Shown here: positions 1-7,539 of the stretch, one piece after another | How the letters are laid out: each line of letters starts with the position of its first letter | Position numbering within the stretch: the first letter of the stretch is position 1 | The notes under the pieces: generated by a model | What the model was told of the DNA's origin: nothing | Seen by the model: only the letters and a program-made list of their open reading frames with translations | The model's database searches: none | Origin: JANYCO01 sp035535995 | GTDB lineage: Bacteria > Bacteroidota > Bacteroidia > Cytophagales > Cytophagaceae | Length of the DNA stretch: 64,000 nucleotides | Reading direction: 5' to 3' | NCBI GenBank assembly: GCA_035535995.1 | Contig: DATLOZ010000010.1 | Span: 1 to 64,000, forward strand | Translations under genes and position numbers: made by a program

Positions 1-100
1 ACCGGATAAATGCGAGAGTAATTTAATGACATTGTCTTTTAGCTTATTTAAAACAGAGTTGTTTTTATCTAAACTATCTGGTATCCGGCATCTGGTATCT
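1..100. repeat. REP-like imperfect inverted repeat, copy 1 (cut by window edge)
   Basis: The first ten bases (ACCGGATAAA) are the end of a left arm. The right arm lies at 75-100 and contains ATCTGGTATCCGGCATCTGG. The same arrangement, with both arms complete, occurs at 7415-7526. The element lies about 90 nt upstream of the gene at 192. No coding potential was seen. The left part is outside the window. Confidence 0.55.
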
Positions 101-191
101 TGCATCTATTATTAGTCTTAATACTTAAAAGGGTAATTCTAAAATACTTTATTGTATCTTTAATAGTCTATTATTAACAATTAAAAATTTT

Positions 192-614
192 ATGGAACGT
201 TGGATTCTCTATGCGATCATCTCCATGTTGTTTGCTGGCTTTACTTCGGTGATCGCTAAATTCGGATTGAAAAATGTAAGTGGAGATACCGGGTTGGCGG
301 TGCGCACTGTGTTTGTATTTCTTTTTGTGTGGACTACCGTACTACTATTTCAGCCGCTCAAAGAATTTACAAAGCTTACGATCAAAGATGTTGGTTTTCT
401 TGCCATATCGGCTTTCACCACTACCGTGTCATGGATCTTTTATTACAGAGCAATGAAAGAAGGTGAAGTTTCCATGGTAGCTTCTATCGACAAAGCCAGT
501 ATCGTGGTGACGATCTTACTTTCTTTTCTTTTGCTAAAAGAACCTGTGACCGCTAAGCTGCTTACCGGTGCGGGATTTATATTAGTGGGGTTGATGATTT
601 TAGTTTGGAAATAA
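192..614 (+). CDS. EamA/DMT-family half-size transporter
   Basis: A 140-aa integral membrane protein with about five hydrophobic segments, the size of a single EamA unit. It starts with an Ala/Gly-rich first helix (residues 5-24) and ends with the family-typical last two helices: SIDKASIVVTILLSFLLLKEP, then TGAGFILVGLMILVW. The LLKEP motif and preceding helix are characteristic of the EamA repeat. Full-length DMT exporters have two such repeats, so this one probably works as a homo- or heterodimer, like small DMT transporters. The substrate cannot be told. It is the last gene before a strong bidirectional terminator and is convergent with the T9SS gene at 684. Family confidence is good; function unknown. 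Confidence 0.85.
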   Translation: MERWILYAIISMLFAGFTSVIAKFGLKNVSGDTGLAVRTVFVFLFVWTTVLLFQPLKEFTKLTIKDVGFLAISAFTTTVSWIFYYRAMKEGEVSMVASIDKASIVVTILLSFLLLKEPVTAKLLTGAGFILVGLMILVWK

Positions 615-618
615 TTAA

Positions 619-663
619 GTTATGAATGTTGAATTTGATTTTTTTTCATTCAACATTCATAAC
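619..663. terminator. Bidirectional intrinsic terminator
   Basis: A perfect 16-bp stem (GTTATGAATGTTGAAT at 619-634 with its complement at 648-663) has a T-rich loop and lies between the convergent genes ending at 614 and 684. A further partial copy of the stem sequence follows at 664-678. Confidence 0.85.
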
Positions 664-683
664 TCATAATTCATAACTTAAAA

Positions 684-1934
684 TTAATAGACTACTACCT
701 TATCTCTCAAAATTCCATTGTCGGTGATCACTTCGATATAGTACACGCCTTTCTGTGCTCTGAAATCAAAGCTTTCGTGGAAAGAGCTCCCGGCATTATT
801 TTCTTTTTTATTATATACCGGCTTGCCTTCTGCATTAACGATATTCACTTCTACAAAAGTGCTCTTCAACTGATCGATGTCAAGATTATAAATACCTGAA
901 GATGGATTTGGATAAAGAGAAATTCCATCATCTGCCGTTCCGTTGATCACTGCGGTAGCTATACTTGTGGTGAAAGTTTGTTCTGTACCGTAAGCAGTAC
1001 CTTCGCTGTTGGTAGCGTATGCTCTTACATAGTAAACAGTATTTGACAACAATCCGGAAAGCGCACTAGTAAAGGTGCCTGTACCCGTACCATCCGATGT
1101 TTTGCTATCTGCCGTAGTAGGATTGTGCGAAGTACTCCAGCATACGCCTCTTGCTGTTACGGAAGCACCGCCATCGCTGCTGATGTTTCCACCGGAAGAA
1201 GCTGCGGTGGTGGTAATACCGGAAGCTGCTGTAGTAGTAAGCGTAGCAAGGCTATAGCAAGAACCCAAGGTAACCGTACCAAAAATGCTTGGATCGTGGA
1301 ATGCTTGGCCAGTACTATTGTAGGTGATCATCTGCGTGACACGGTTCGTGCCATCAGAAACATCTACCGCTGCTTCCAACCCCATAGGGTTGCCTGCTGT
1401 AGGAGTAGTATTTAAAGTAGTCCAGGGTATAGAGATCTCTACTCTGTATCCTCCTGTAGTGGTATTGAAACTATAAGTGATCCCGGTAGTACTGTTGGCA
1501 GGGTTGCTGCCGCCGGCTTGTACGGTAGTACCATCGTTGTAGCGGAATCCGAATTGGAAGTCGTTGGAACCATCGTAGGAAGTACCTGCACTATGGTTAC
1601 CATCGATATAAAGCTCTACGGCATCGTCTTTCCACCAATTGCTACCGGTTTGGTTTTTGTAGAGTGAACCGCTTTTAGTTACCTCAAAAAGAAAATAAAG
1701 ATTGGTAGAGGTGTAGATACTTCTCCACTGGGCCGAGAAACCGGATGGAGTAGAAGTACCATCGAGCGGTTTGCTGATGCTGTGGGTAGCAGCAACGCTC
1801 CAGATCGCATCGATCGTATTGTCAACCGTAGGAGCCGAAGCATCGGCGATCTTGCATTGGGCATAAGATAGCGAAGTGGTTACTCCTACTATAGCAATGC
1901 TTAAGGATAAGCTTGAGAGTAATTTTTTAATCAT
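684..1934 (-). CDS. Secreted CBM9-like carbohydrate-binding protein with T9SS sorting domain
   Basis: A 416-aa protein with an N-terminal signal peptide (residues 1-25, ending SYAQ). Residues about 30-225 resemble a CBM9-like sugar-binding beta-sandwich (IDAIWSVAATHSI, DDAVELYIDGN, WTTL, a late F-G-x-V/L strand). A Thr/Ser-rich FN3-like module follows (residues about 230-325, GVCWSTSHNPTTAD, YYVRAYATNSEGTAYG). The last roughly 75 residues are a type A T9SS sorting domain (LYPNPSSG, G-x-Y-x-I/V-x-I). It is expected at the cell surface or in the medium, binding glycan; no catalytic domain is visible. The CBM9-like part is related in pattern to the C-terminal module of the 2080-aa enzyme at 13139 (DDAVELYID vs DDAIEVYID). 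Confidence 0.85.
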   Translation of the reverse strand: MIKKLLSSLSLSIAIVGVTTSLSYAQCKIADASAPTVDNTIDAIWSVAATHSISKPLDGTSTPSGFSAQWRSIYTSTNLYFLFEVTKSGSLYKNQTGSNWWKDDAVELYIDGNHSAGTSYDGSNDFQFGFRYNDGTTVQAGGSNPANSTTGITYSFNTTTGGYRVEISIPWTTLNTTPTAGNPMGLEAAVDVSDGTNRVTQMITYNSTGQAFHDPSIFGTVTLGSCYSLATLTTTAASGITTTAASSGGNISSDGGASVTARGVCWSTSHNPTTADSKTSDGTGTGTFTSALSGLLSNTVYYVRAYATNSEGTAYGTEQTFTTSIATAVINGTADDGISLYPNPSSGIYNLDIDQLKSTFVEVNIVNAEGKPVYNKKENNAGSSFHESFDFRAQKGVYYIEVITDNGILRDKVVVY

Positions 1935-2269
1935 GATCGTTTTTATTTGAGGTTTACAGGATGAATAATAACTGAACAGAATTGCCGTTATTACGTGAAT
2001 AATACACTAAAGGTTGTAGGAATAGTAAAAATTTTGCTGGTTATTTTCCTATTTAATATAAGGTTAACATTCTGTTGTTATTCATGGGCCTGTTGTAAAA
2101 TAATAGGGATTGTCTTTTTATAAACCCTACAGGGTGTAGAAAACAAAAATATTATTAATGCGCCAACATTGAGTTAGTTATATTCTTTGCCTCTTAGAGC
2201 CTTTGCTAGAGCATTTCACCCAAAGGCGCTAAAACGCAAAGGGGCTTAAACATAAAACCAACTATCTTA
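1935..2269. other. Intergenic region, 335 bp
   Basis: Holds the promoter region of the leftward gene starting at 1934 and the 3' end of the gene ending at 2270. A degenerate block rich in CGCTAAAACGCAAAGG-type words lies at about 2197-2247 and recurs near 9690-9735. No gene, clear promoter or operator was recognised. Confidence 0.5.
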
Positions 2270-3934
2270 TCATACCCCCACAATCGCCTTCACAAATGGA
2301 TATTGACTTGCAATATGGATCAAATAGGTACACACCAACACTACTCCTATGATCCACTCCAGCGAAATGATCAATACAAGAGTTTTATGAAAACTAAAAT
2401 ACCTGGAAGGAAATCTTGGGTTGAGCAGCACCACAAAACTAAACCAGAAACATCTTAAAAAAGATACCGAGTATTCCCAAACATCTTTTCTTGGAAGCAC
2501 TTTGGTAAATAAGATCCATTTTCGCCTGGCTACTTTATCGGTGCTTACATATTCATCTATTACAGAAAAATAACCGATAAAAAACACCAGCGTAAAAAAC
2601 AGGATCACAATAAGTGTTACCGTTATAAATTTCTTTTCTCCTTTGTATCCATAATTCACTACATGATACAAATACTCCTCGCTCAACCATGTGAAAATAT
2701 TATCAAATGTAAGAGCAGCATTTAGTTTTTCTTCCGTCACTTTATTCTGAAAAGTCCGATTTTGAAAATTAAGCCAGCCAACAGTCTCCTGTTGGAGCGC
2801 GTCGTTAAATTTGCTCGTAGTAAATATAAAATTTCTGACCTCGTAAAACTCTCTGTCTATATCGCCAATATCTGATTTCTGAATATCTTTGAAAGAAGCA
2901 TAGGCAGCTTTGGAATAAAAATTCCAGTTGATATTTTTAAAATTTTCGATCGATAATCCAATCCTTGAAAATTTAAAATCATATGGTATTTCAAATGCCA
3001 AATCTGGTTCAAAAAAGCAATCTTCAAATAGCTGGTTGTGACTATCTGTTGATTTATATACATACTTATTTCTATACTGTATATATTTATAAAATTCACA
3101 TTCACGGAATTTAAACAGTGGACTCAATTTCAAATCATTTATAAATAAGGAATCATCGAAATAGGTATAGTAGCAAGAACTTGAATCTTCCCTTTGATGT
3201 GTATAATAACTACTGAAATCAAATTTGCATGAAGAATAGAAAAAATCATTTAAATAGGTCGTGCTTATATAATTCTTAAAAAATACACTTTTAAAAAAAT
3301 GTGTATTCATAATAATAAATTCTTCTCCCCGATTGCCAGATAAACCTATTTTAACATCTTCTTCAAATTCGCTCTTCGAAATTATAAGATCAGTCGAATA
3401 GCCATCAGTGTTTAAATAAATTTTAATCGAATCTTTAAACACACATTGGTCAATGGAAAAATTATTTACAAGAGTACTATCTATTATTAATTTATAAGGG
3501 AAAAACAACGTATCAGTATGATTGGAAGCATTAATTTGAACATTCCACAAAATACTATTAGTTACTATTATTTTTTTTTGGTTTTTATTTTTTCCCTCTG
3601 CTAGTAACCTAAGAGTCAATGTATCGATCACAAAGTCATCTATTATAAAATCTTCCAATCTAATAATGGTATCGTTTTTAAAGCTATTTTGATTGATCTG
3701 TAGAAATTGATTAAAGCTTTGATAGTAGGTACCTTTTTCAATAGTATCGATTCCTGTAACATAATAGCGTACCAGAATATTTTTTTTATACTTATCATAT
3801 TTTACTCCTTTTGTATTATAAGATATATTGATGGATTTATCTTCATACAAAATATTTCTATCAACACTTTGTGCTTTGCTTTGAGAAATTATTACAAAAA
3901 ATAAAGCTGCAAAAATTATTTTGATCCTGTTCAT
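2270..3934 (-). CDS. Uncharacterised membrane-anchored exported protein
   Basis: A 554-aa protein of no family I recognise. It has a signal peptide (residues 1-21, ending SKAQ) and then about 400 residues of AT-rich, Asn/Tyr/Phe-rich sequence with regularly spaced short strands (for example FKDSIKIYLNT, ISKSEFEEDVKIGL). This suggests an irregular beta-solenoid-like, pentapeptide-repeat-like periplasmic region. Two to three hydrophobic segments close the protein: about 435-460 (TVTLIVILFFTLVFFIGYF), about 485-505, and about 515-540 (LVLIISLEWIIGVVLVCTYL). The topology resembles pentapeptide-repeat proteins fused to ion-channel-like tails, but no selectivity-filter motif is visible. The base composition is lower in GC than that of its neighbours. 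Function unknown. Confidence 0.75.
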   Translation of the reverse strand: MNRIKIIFAALFFVIISQSKAQSVDRNILYEDKSINISYNTKGVKYDKYKKNILVRYYVTGIDTIEKGTYYQSFNQFLQINQNSFKNDTIIRLEDFIIDDFVIDTLTLRLLAEGKNKNQKKIIVTNSILWNVQINASNHTDTLFFPYKLIIDSTLVNNFSIDQCVFKDSIKIYLNTDGYSTDLIISKSEFEEDVKIGLSGNRGEEFIIMNTHFFKSVFFKNYISTTYLNDFFYSSCKFDFSSYYTHQREDSSSCYYTYFDDSLFINDLKLSPLFKFRECEFYKYIQYRNKYVYKSTDSHNQLFEDCFFEPDLAFEIPYDFKFSRIGLSIENFKNINWNFYSKAAYASFKDIQKSDIGDIDREFYEVRNFIFTTSKFNDALQQETVGWLNFQNRTFQNKVTEEKLNAALTFDNIFTWLSEEYLYHVVNYGYKGEKKFITVTLIVILFFTLVFFIGYFSVIDEYVSTDKVARRKWILFTKVLPRKDVWEYSVSFLRCFWFSFVVLLNPRFPSRYFSFHKTLVLIISLEWIIGVVLVCTYLIHIASQYPFVKAIVGV

Positions 3935-4126
3935 TGTATTGGTTGAGGTTTATTATCCAGCAGGCGAATATCGTTAATCGAGTAAAACTCTCTACTTGCA
4001 TTTATCCATGCAATACGCTCAAGAGCGTATTTTAAAAACAGAAAAATTACTTATTCAAGAATTCTTAATTGCTGGTGCAAGCGTCCACTTGCAGCTGGAA
4101 AGATACTCTTTCCTCTTTAAAATAAA

Positions 4127-4152
4127 AAGACACTGTGTTTAAACAGTGTCTT
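4127..4152 (-). terminator. Intrinsic terminator of the SRPBCC gene at 4177
   Basis: A 10-bp stem AAGACACTGT / ACAGTGTCTT (4127-4136 and 4143-4152). Read on the minus strand, it is followed by a T-rich tract (complement of 4121-4128). Confidence 0.8.
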
Positions 4153-4176
4153 CGACATAAATATTGTTGCTCTATT

Positions 4177-4623
4177 TTATTCCTTTACATCCGGCTGTCC
4201 CTTCCCTTTGGTGATCAAAGGAAGCAAACTCTCATGAAGATAATAATTCCATCCGCCGGAGCAAGCTTCAAAGCATTCAACCTTTGGCACAAGACCTTCA
4301 TGCGTAAACTGCAGTTTTGTTTTATTGCCTTGTGTAGAAATTTCAAATACTATTTTTGTACCCGTCCACTCGCTTTTGTTTTTAGTAAAACTGAGACTGC
4401 TATCCGTCACAAGCCATACTATTTTTTTATTGGGAATCACTTCTACCAATTTTTGTTTAGAATAATGCATATCCTTATGACGATACACAAATTCATCGTT
4501 AAGATCTTGTGTCTTCCCTTCCAGCGCTTCCGACCACCAGCCGCGTACATTGTTTACGGCGTTGAATACTTCTTGCGTAGTTTGGTCTACCTCCATAGTA
4601 GTAGTAAAATCTGATGTTGCCAT
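4177..4623 (-). CDS. SRPBCC (AHSA1-like, START fold) protein
   Basis: A 148-aa single-domain protein of the AHSA1/SRPBCC fold: FTTTMEVDQTTQEVFNAV at the N-terminus, GWWSE, LNDEF, VEVIPNKKIVWLV, TKIVFEI and the closing LQFTHEGLVP...C..C..GW segment. These proteins form a helix-grip ligand pocket; the ligand is unknown. It is strikingly similar to the second domain of the 281-aa protein at 30009 (shared SKQKLVEVIP, KLVWLVT, LQFTHEGLVP), so the two are probably paralogues. It stands alone with its own terminator and is divergent from the GlxA-type regulator at 4839, which may therefore control it. Confidence 0.9.
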   Translation of the reverse strand: MATSDFTTTMEVDQTTQEVFNAVNNVRGWWSEALEGKTQDLNDEFVYRHKDMHYSKQKLVEVIPNKKIVWLVTDSSLSFTKNKSEWTGTKIVFEISTQGNKTKLQFTHEGLVPKVECFEACSGGWNYYLHESLLPLITKGKGQPDVKE

Positions 4624-4794
4624 TTCTTATCCTTTTAATAAAATAATTTTTCTGTTTAAATGCGCTTGATAACTATTATAATTGCTCACGGCCACCAGTC
4701 ACCGCAATGACGGTTTCAGTTTTTCAATTTTAATATAACAAATATACCTTCTGAGTTCCAGTTGTGATGGGTGTAAAATGGACTTTGTAACGGG

Positions 4795-4825
4795 TTGATT
4801 TGGACATTCCTATTTTTTATCTTTA
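4795..4825 (+). promoter_or_regulatory. Bacteroidota-type promoter of the GlxA-like regulator
   Basis: TTG at 4795-4797, a 20-nt spacer, then TATCTTTA at 4818-4825 (consensus TAnnTTTG, 7 of 8). The predicted transcript starts near 4831, which excludes the upstream ATG at 4800 and favours the ATG at 4839. Confidence 0.55.
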
Positions 4826-4838
4826 CAGAAAAAAATCT

Positions 4839-5816
4839 ATGAAACATCTCACCATCATAGTACCCAACGGAGAAAACAATCTAAGCAGTATTGTAGGGGC
4901 ATACAAGATCTTTACCAGGGCCAACGAGTATTGGAAGAAGATGGGCAAAAAAGAATTGTTTAAAATAGAGCTGGCTGGTATTTCCAAAAAAGTAGATTTC
5001 TACGATGGACTGTTTAGTGTAAAACCTCATACCTCGATCGCTTCCATTCATAAAACTAATCTCATTATTATTCCTTCGCTGAATCATAATTATCATCAAG
5101 CGATAAAGGAAAACAAAACATTAATAAAATGGATCGAAGAGCGATACAAGGAAGGAGCCGAGGTAGCCAGCATCTGCACAGGAGCATTCATGCTGGCCTC
5201 ATCCGGGTTGCTGGATGGAAGAAGCTGTTCGACACACTGGTCGGCGTCCGAACAATTTAAAACGATGTTTCCCAAAGTGAACCTACAACCCGATCAACTG
5301 ATCACCGACGAGCGAGGCATCTATACCAACGGCGGCGCTTATTCTTTTCTCAACCTGGTCATTTATCTAATCGAAAAATATTACGACCGGCAAACGGCTA
5401 TCTTTTGTGCCAAAGTGTTCCAGATCGACATCGAGCGCAATACACAAGCACCGTTTGCTATTTTTCAGGTTCAGAAAAAACACGGCGACGACTTGATCAG
5501 CAAAGCACAAACCTACCTGGAAGAAAATCTTGAAGAGAAGATCTCATTTGAAAAACTAGCTTTCCGCTTAGCCATCAGCCGTCGCAATTTCGACCGCAGA
5601 TTTATTAAAGCCACCGGTAACACTCCTGTAGAATATCTGCAACGCGTAAAAATAGAAGCTGCGAAAAAAGAATTGGAGAAAGGCAGAAAGACTGTATTAG
5701 AGATCATGTCCGAGGTCGGCTACGCTGACGATAAAGCTTTCAGAGAAGTATTCAAAAAGATCACCGGCTTGTCGCCTTTGGAGTATAAGAACAAATATCA
5801 CAGAGTTACCATCTGA
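4839..5816 (+). CDS. GlxA-family transcriptional regulator (DJ-1/PfpI-AraC)
   Basis: A 325-aa one-component regulator when started at 4839; an in-frame ATG at 4800 would add 13 residues but lies inside the promoter. Residues 1-190 form a DJ-1/PfpI (class I glutamine amidotransferase-like) sensor domain with the nucleophile-elbow segment SICTGAFMLASSGLLDG, Cys at about residue 113, followed by the STHW motif. Residues about 225-320 are an AraC-type double helix-turn-helix (RRNFDRRF, TPVEYLQRVKIEAAK, VGYADDKAFREVFKKITGLSP). In this family the DJ-1 part senses a metabolite and is not a known enzyme. It is divergent from the SRPBCC gene at 4177 and convergent with the GNAT gene at 5841. Family assignment is secure; target inferred only from position. 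Confidence 0.92.
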   Translation: MKHLTIIVPNGENNLSSIVGAYKIFTRANEYWKKMGKKELFKIELAGISKKVDFYDGLFSVKPHTSIASIHKTNLIIIPSLNHNYHQAIKENKTLIKWIEERYKEGAEVASICTGAFMLASSGLLDGRSCSTHWSASEQFKTMFPKVNLQPDQLITDERGIYTNGGAYSFLNLVIYLIEKYYDRQTAIFCAKVFQIDIERNTQAPFAIFQVQKKHGDDLISKAQTYLEENLEEKISFEKLAFRLAISRRNFDRRFIKATGNTPVEYLQRVKIEAAKKELEKGRKTVLEIMSEVGYADDKAFREVFKKITGLSPLEYKNKYHRVTI

Positions 5817-5840
5817 AATTACCATCGTAGCAGAGAACGA

Positions 5841-6290
5841 TCAATCGTTCAGATCATAGCTAAAAAAATAACCTTTCGCTTCTGCGGCCCCGGTAGAACG
5901 GTAAAATTCAACTGCGTGCGGGTCGGTCTCCTCCGCTTCGAGGAAGATCACTTCGGCACCGGATTGTTTACAATGATCCTTTAAAGCATTGATCAATTGA
6001 GCACCTACTCCTTTTCTCTGCATTTCTTCGGCCACCGCAAGGTCGTAGAGGAAAACGATTTCTCTTTTACTATAGTAATGTATCATGCAATAAGCAGTGG
6101 TTCCTCCGATCACTTCATCGTCTAGCAGTGCAACAAATACCAGAAATTTTTCCTGGGATAATAATTCGGAAAGATGCTCCTGATCAAGCATAGAAAAATT
6201 TTGCATTTCAAATACGTCTTCAAACAAACGGATCAAATTGATGAAATGCTGTATATCCTCTTTGCCTAATTTTTTTACTTTATAATTCAT
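5841..6290 (-). CDS. GNAT-family N-acetyltransferase
   Basis: A 149-aa single-domain GNAT enzyme. Visible are the beta-4 strand EIVFLYDLAV followed by the acetyl-CoA pyrophosphate loop QRKGVGAQL (Q/R-x-x-G-x-G/A) and the C-terminal AEVIFLEAEETDPHAVEFYRSTGA segment typical of aminoglycoside AAC(3)-I-type GNATs. The pattern (DDEVIGGTTAY, SKREIVFLYDLAVAEE, HAVEFYRSTGA) is close to AAC(3)-I-like proteins, but without a search it should not be called an aminoglycoside acetyltransferase. It transfers acetyl from acetyl-CoA to an unknown amine. It is monocistronic. Its upstream region holds two short palindromes (6293-6305, 6322-6332). Confidence 0.88.
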   Translation of the reverse strand: MNYKVKKLGKEDIQHFINLIRLFEDVFEMQNFSMLDQEHLSELLSQEKFLVFVALLDDEVIGGTTAYCMIHYYSKREIVFLYDLAVAEEMQRKGVGAQLINALKDHCKQSGAEVIFLEAEETDPHAVEFYRSTGAAEAKGYFFSYDLND

Positions 6291-6292
6291 AG

Positions 6293-6332
6293 TTTCGCTA
6301 CGAAATAATAGTTCTTAAAAATTTCGTCGAAA
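6293..6332 (-). promoter_or_regulatory. Two short palindromes in the GNAT promoter region
   Basis: TTTCG-CTA-CGAAA (6293-6305) and TTTCG-T-CGAAA (6322-6332) lie just upstream of the leftward GNAT start. A weak leftward TATCTTAG lies beyond them. The regulator is unknown. Confidence 0.4.
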
Positions 6333-6370
6333 CTAAGATAATTAAATCCAGTTGAAAATTCAGTGAAAGA

Positions 6371-6937
6371 TTATTTTCTCATCATCGGGATCTGCAAATT
6401 CGTAGGCCTGTTTGCTTCTTTGTCGAAGCCGCGTCCATCAATATTTCTGGCGCCCCAGAAGAGCATATCCTTAAATAAATACATCAGATCATACTCCATA
6501 AAAACTGCACCTTCTGCAAGACCAAAGGGAAGAAATTCTTTTTTAAAAATGCTTTGCGTTTTATTTAATTCCCACTTCTCAAACCCTTTGCTGGCAGCTT
6601 GATTAAGCACATCTGCAAATCCTTGCAGAAGAGGTGTTACTTCGTATACTTCGTTGGCAATGAAATCCACCTTCTGCGCACCCGCAGCGATCGGGTGTTC
6701 GCCTTGCCAGGTAATGGAGCCTTTGATGTACAGTTTGGCCAAAGGCACTTTGCCAAAAGCATCGGCATAGTTGAAGATCGTCAATTCAAATTTATCACCG
6801 GGCAGATAATTAAAATTTCTCGACAGGTAAAAAGGTTTGATACTGCCATCTGCATTCTTAAGACTACTGGGACGGATTTCCGGAGCAATGCTTGTCCATT
6901 CGCCTTCGATCGATTTTTTGAGTTCTGCTAGGGTCAT
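6371..6937 (-). CDS. Conserved protein of unknown function (possible APCDD1-like lipocalin fold)
   Basis: A 188-aa soluble protein with no signal peptide. It begins LAELKKSIEGEWTSIAPEIRP and has alternating hydrophobic strands (FELTIFNYADAFG, AKLYIKGSITWQGEHP, KVDFIANEVYEVTP), a central helix (FADVLNQAASKGFEKWEL), and an ending FWGARNIDGRGFD..RPTNLQIPM. I recognise the general family as a conserved Bacteroidota hypothetical and suspect an APCDD1/lipocalin-like ligand-binding barrel, without certainty. It is transcribed divergently from the HxlR regulator at 7031 from an overlapping promoter, so it is the likely HxlR target. That regulation suggests a stress- or electrophile-response role. Confidence 0.75.
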   Translation of the reverse strand: MTLAELKKSIEGEWTSIAPEIRPSSLKNADGSIKPFYLSRNFNYLPGDKFELTIFNYADAFGKVPLAKLYIKGSITWQGEHPIAAGAQKVDFIANEVYEVTPLLQGFADVLNQAASKGFEKWELNKTQSIFKKEFLPFGLAEGAVFMEYDLMYLFKDMLFWGARNIDGRGFDKEANRPTNLQIPMMRK

Positions 6938-6945
6938 TGTTTAAA

Positions 6946-7000
6946 TTGTTTTGCTTTCCCAAAGCTATTACCTTTGCACAGTATAGACAAGTAGTCTATA
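6946..7000. promoter_or_regulatory. Overlapping divergent promoters with an HxlR operator palindrome
   Basis: Rightward promoter: TTG 6946-6948, 20-nt spacer, TACCTTTG 6969-6976, serving the HxlR gene at 7031. Leftward promoter: TTG as the complement of 6988-6990, 20-nt spacer, TAGCTTTG as the complement of 6960-6967, serving the gene at 6937. The perfect inverted repeat TATAGAC-N5-GTCTATA (6982-7000) covers the leftward -33 element and the rightward start site, the ideal place for one repressor to silence both. Confidence 0.75.
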
Positions 7001-7030
7001 AAACCAGACCAGGTACAAAATTTTAGACCA

Positions 7031-7384
7031 ATGGCGACAATACGGAAAAATAAAGATTTTAACCCGCACAATTGTGGGGTTACGCATTTCCTAAACAAGA
7101 TGGAAGGTAAATGGAAAGTATTGATCATTTACGCCATCAGCAGGAATTGCAACCGTTTTAGTATGTTGCAAAAAGCGCTTCCGCAGATCAGTAAACAAAT
7201 GCTTGTCAACCAGCTTCGCGAATTGGAAGACGACGGGATCATAGACCGTTTGGTTTATGCAGAAGTACCACCCAGAGTAGAATATAAAATAACAGTTTAT
7301 GGAAAATCTCTAATGCCCGTCATTCAGGTGATCCAGGAATGGGGCGAAAAGGACCTGAAAAAACAAGCGAAAAAAAACAAGTAG
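7031..7384 (+). CDS. HxlR-family winged-helix transcriptional regulator
   Basis: A 117-aa DUF24/HxlR regulator. The conserved N-terminal Cys sits in NPHNCGVTHFLNKMEGKWKVLIIY; Cys at this position is the redox/electrophile sensor in characterised members. The winged helix follows (RFSMLQKALPQISKQMLVNQLRELEDDGIIDR, then the wing RVEYKITVYGKSL). A Lys-rich tail ends the protein. It probably binds the palindrome at 6982-7000, repressing itself and the divergent gene at 6937. It is one of two HxlR genes in the window (the other at 42511), both divergent from a small ligand-binding-type protein gene. Confidence 0.92.
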   Translation: MATIRKNKDFNPHNCGVTHFLNKMEGKWKVLIIYAISRNCNRFSMLQKALPQISKQMLVNQLRELEDDGIIDRLVYAEVPPRVEYKITVYGKSLMPVIQVIQEWGEKDLKKQAKKNK

Positions 7385-7414
7385 CGATACTTACCAGGAG
7401 GTAAGCGGGATACT

Positions 7415-7526
7415 AGATGCCGGATGCTAGATACCGGATAAAAAAGTAGAGTATAGAAAACATTTTTCGTATGTTTAGATTACCATATTGAAGCATTAAT
7501 TATCTGGAATCCGGCATCCGGTATCT
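7415..7526. repeat. REP-like imperfect inverted repeat, copy 2
   Basis: Left arm 7415-7440 (AGATGCCGGATGCTAG... ending ACCGGATA) and right arm 7501-7526 (TATCTGGAATCCGGCATCCG...) are imperfect complements of 26 nt with a 60-nt AT-rich centre. The right arm ends 13 nt before the ATG of the gene at 7540. Copy 1 is at the left window edge. Confidence 0.65.
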
Positions 7527-7539
7527 TTCTCTATTTACT

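Noticed and set aside
1075..1415. Rightward frames opposite the CBM9-like T9SS gene
   Set aside because: Low-complexity mirror translations of Thr/Ser-rich coding sequence; no independent coding signal.
2197..2247. A regulatory element made of CGCAAAGG words
   Set aside because: Similar words near 9690-9735 are loose and common in related genomes; no symmetry or consistent position.
4800..4838. Upstream ATG of the GlxA-like regulator
   Set aside because: It lies within the predicted promoter (TTG 4795, TATCTTTA 4818) and upstream of the expected transcript start.
5841..6290. Aminoglycoside 3-N-acetyltransferase (resistance gene)
   Set aside because: Some motifs resemble AAC(3)-I, but the GNAT fold alone does not set the substrate and no resistance context is present.
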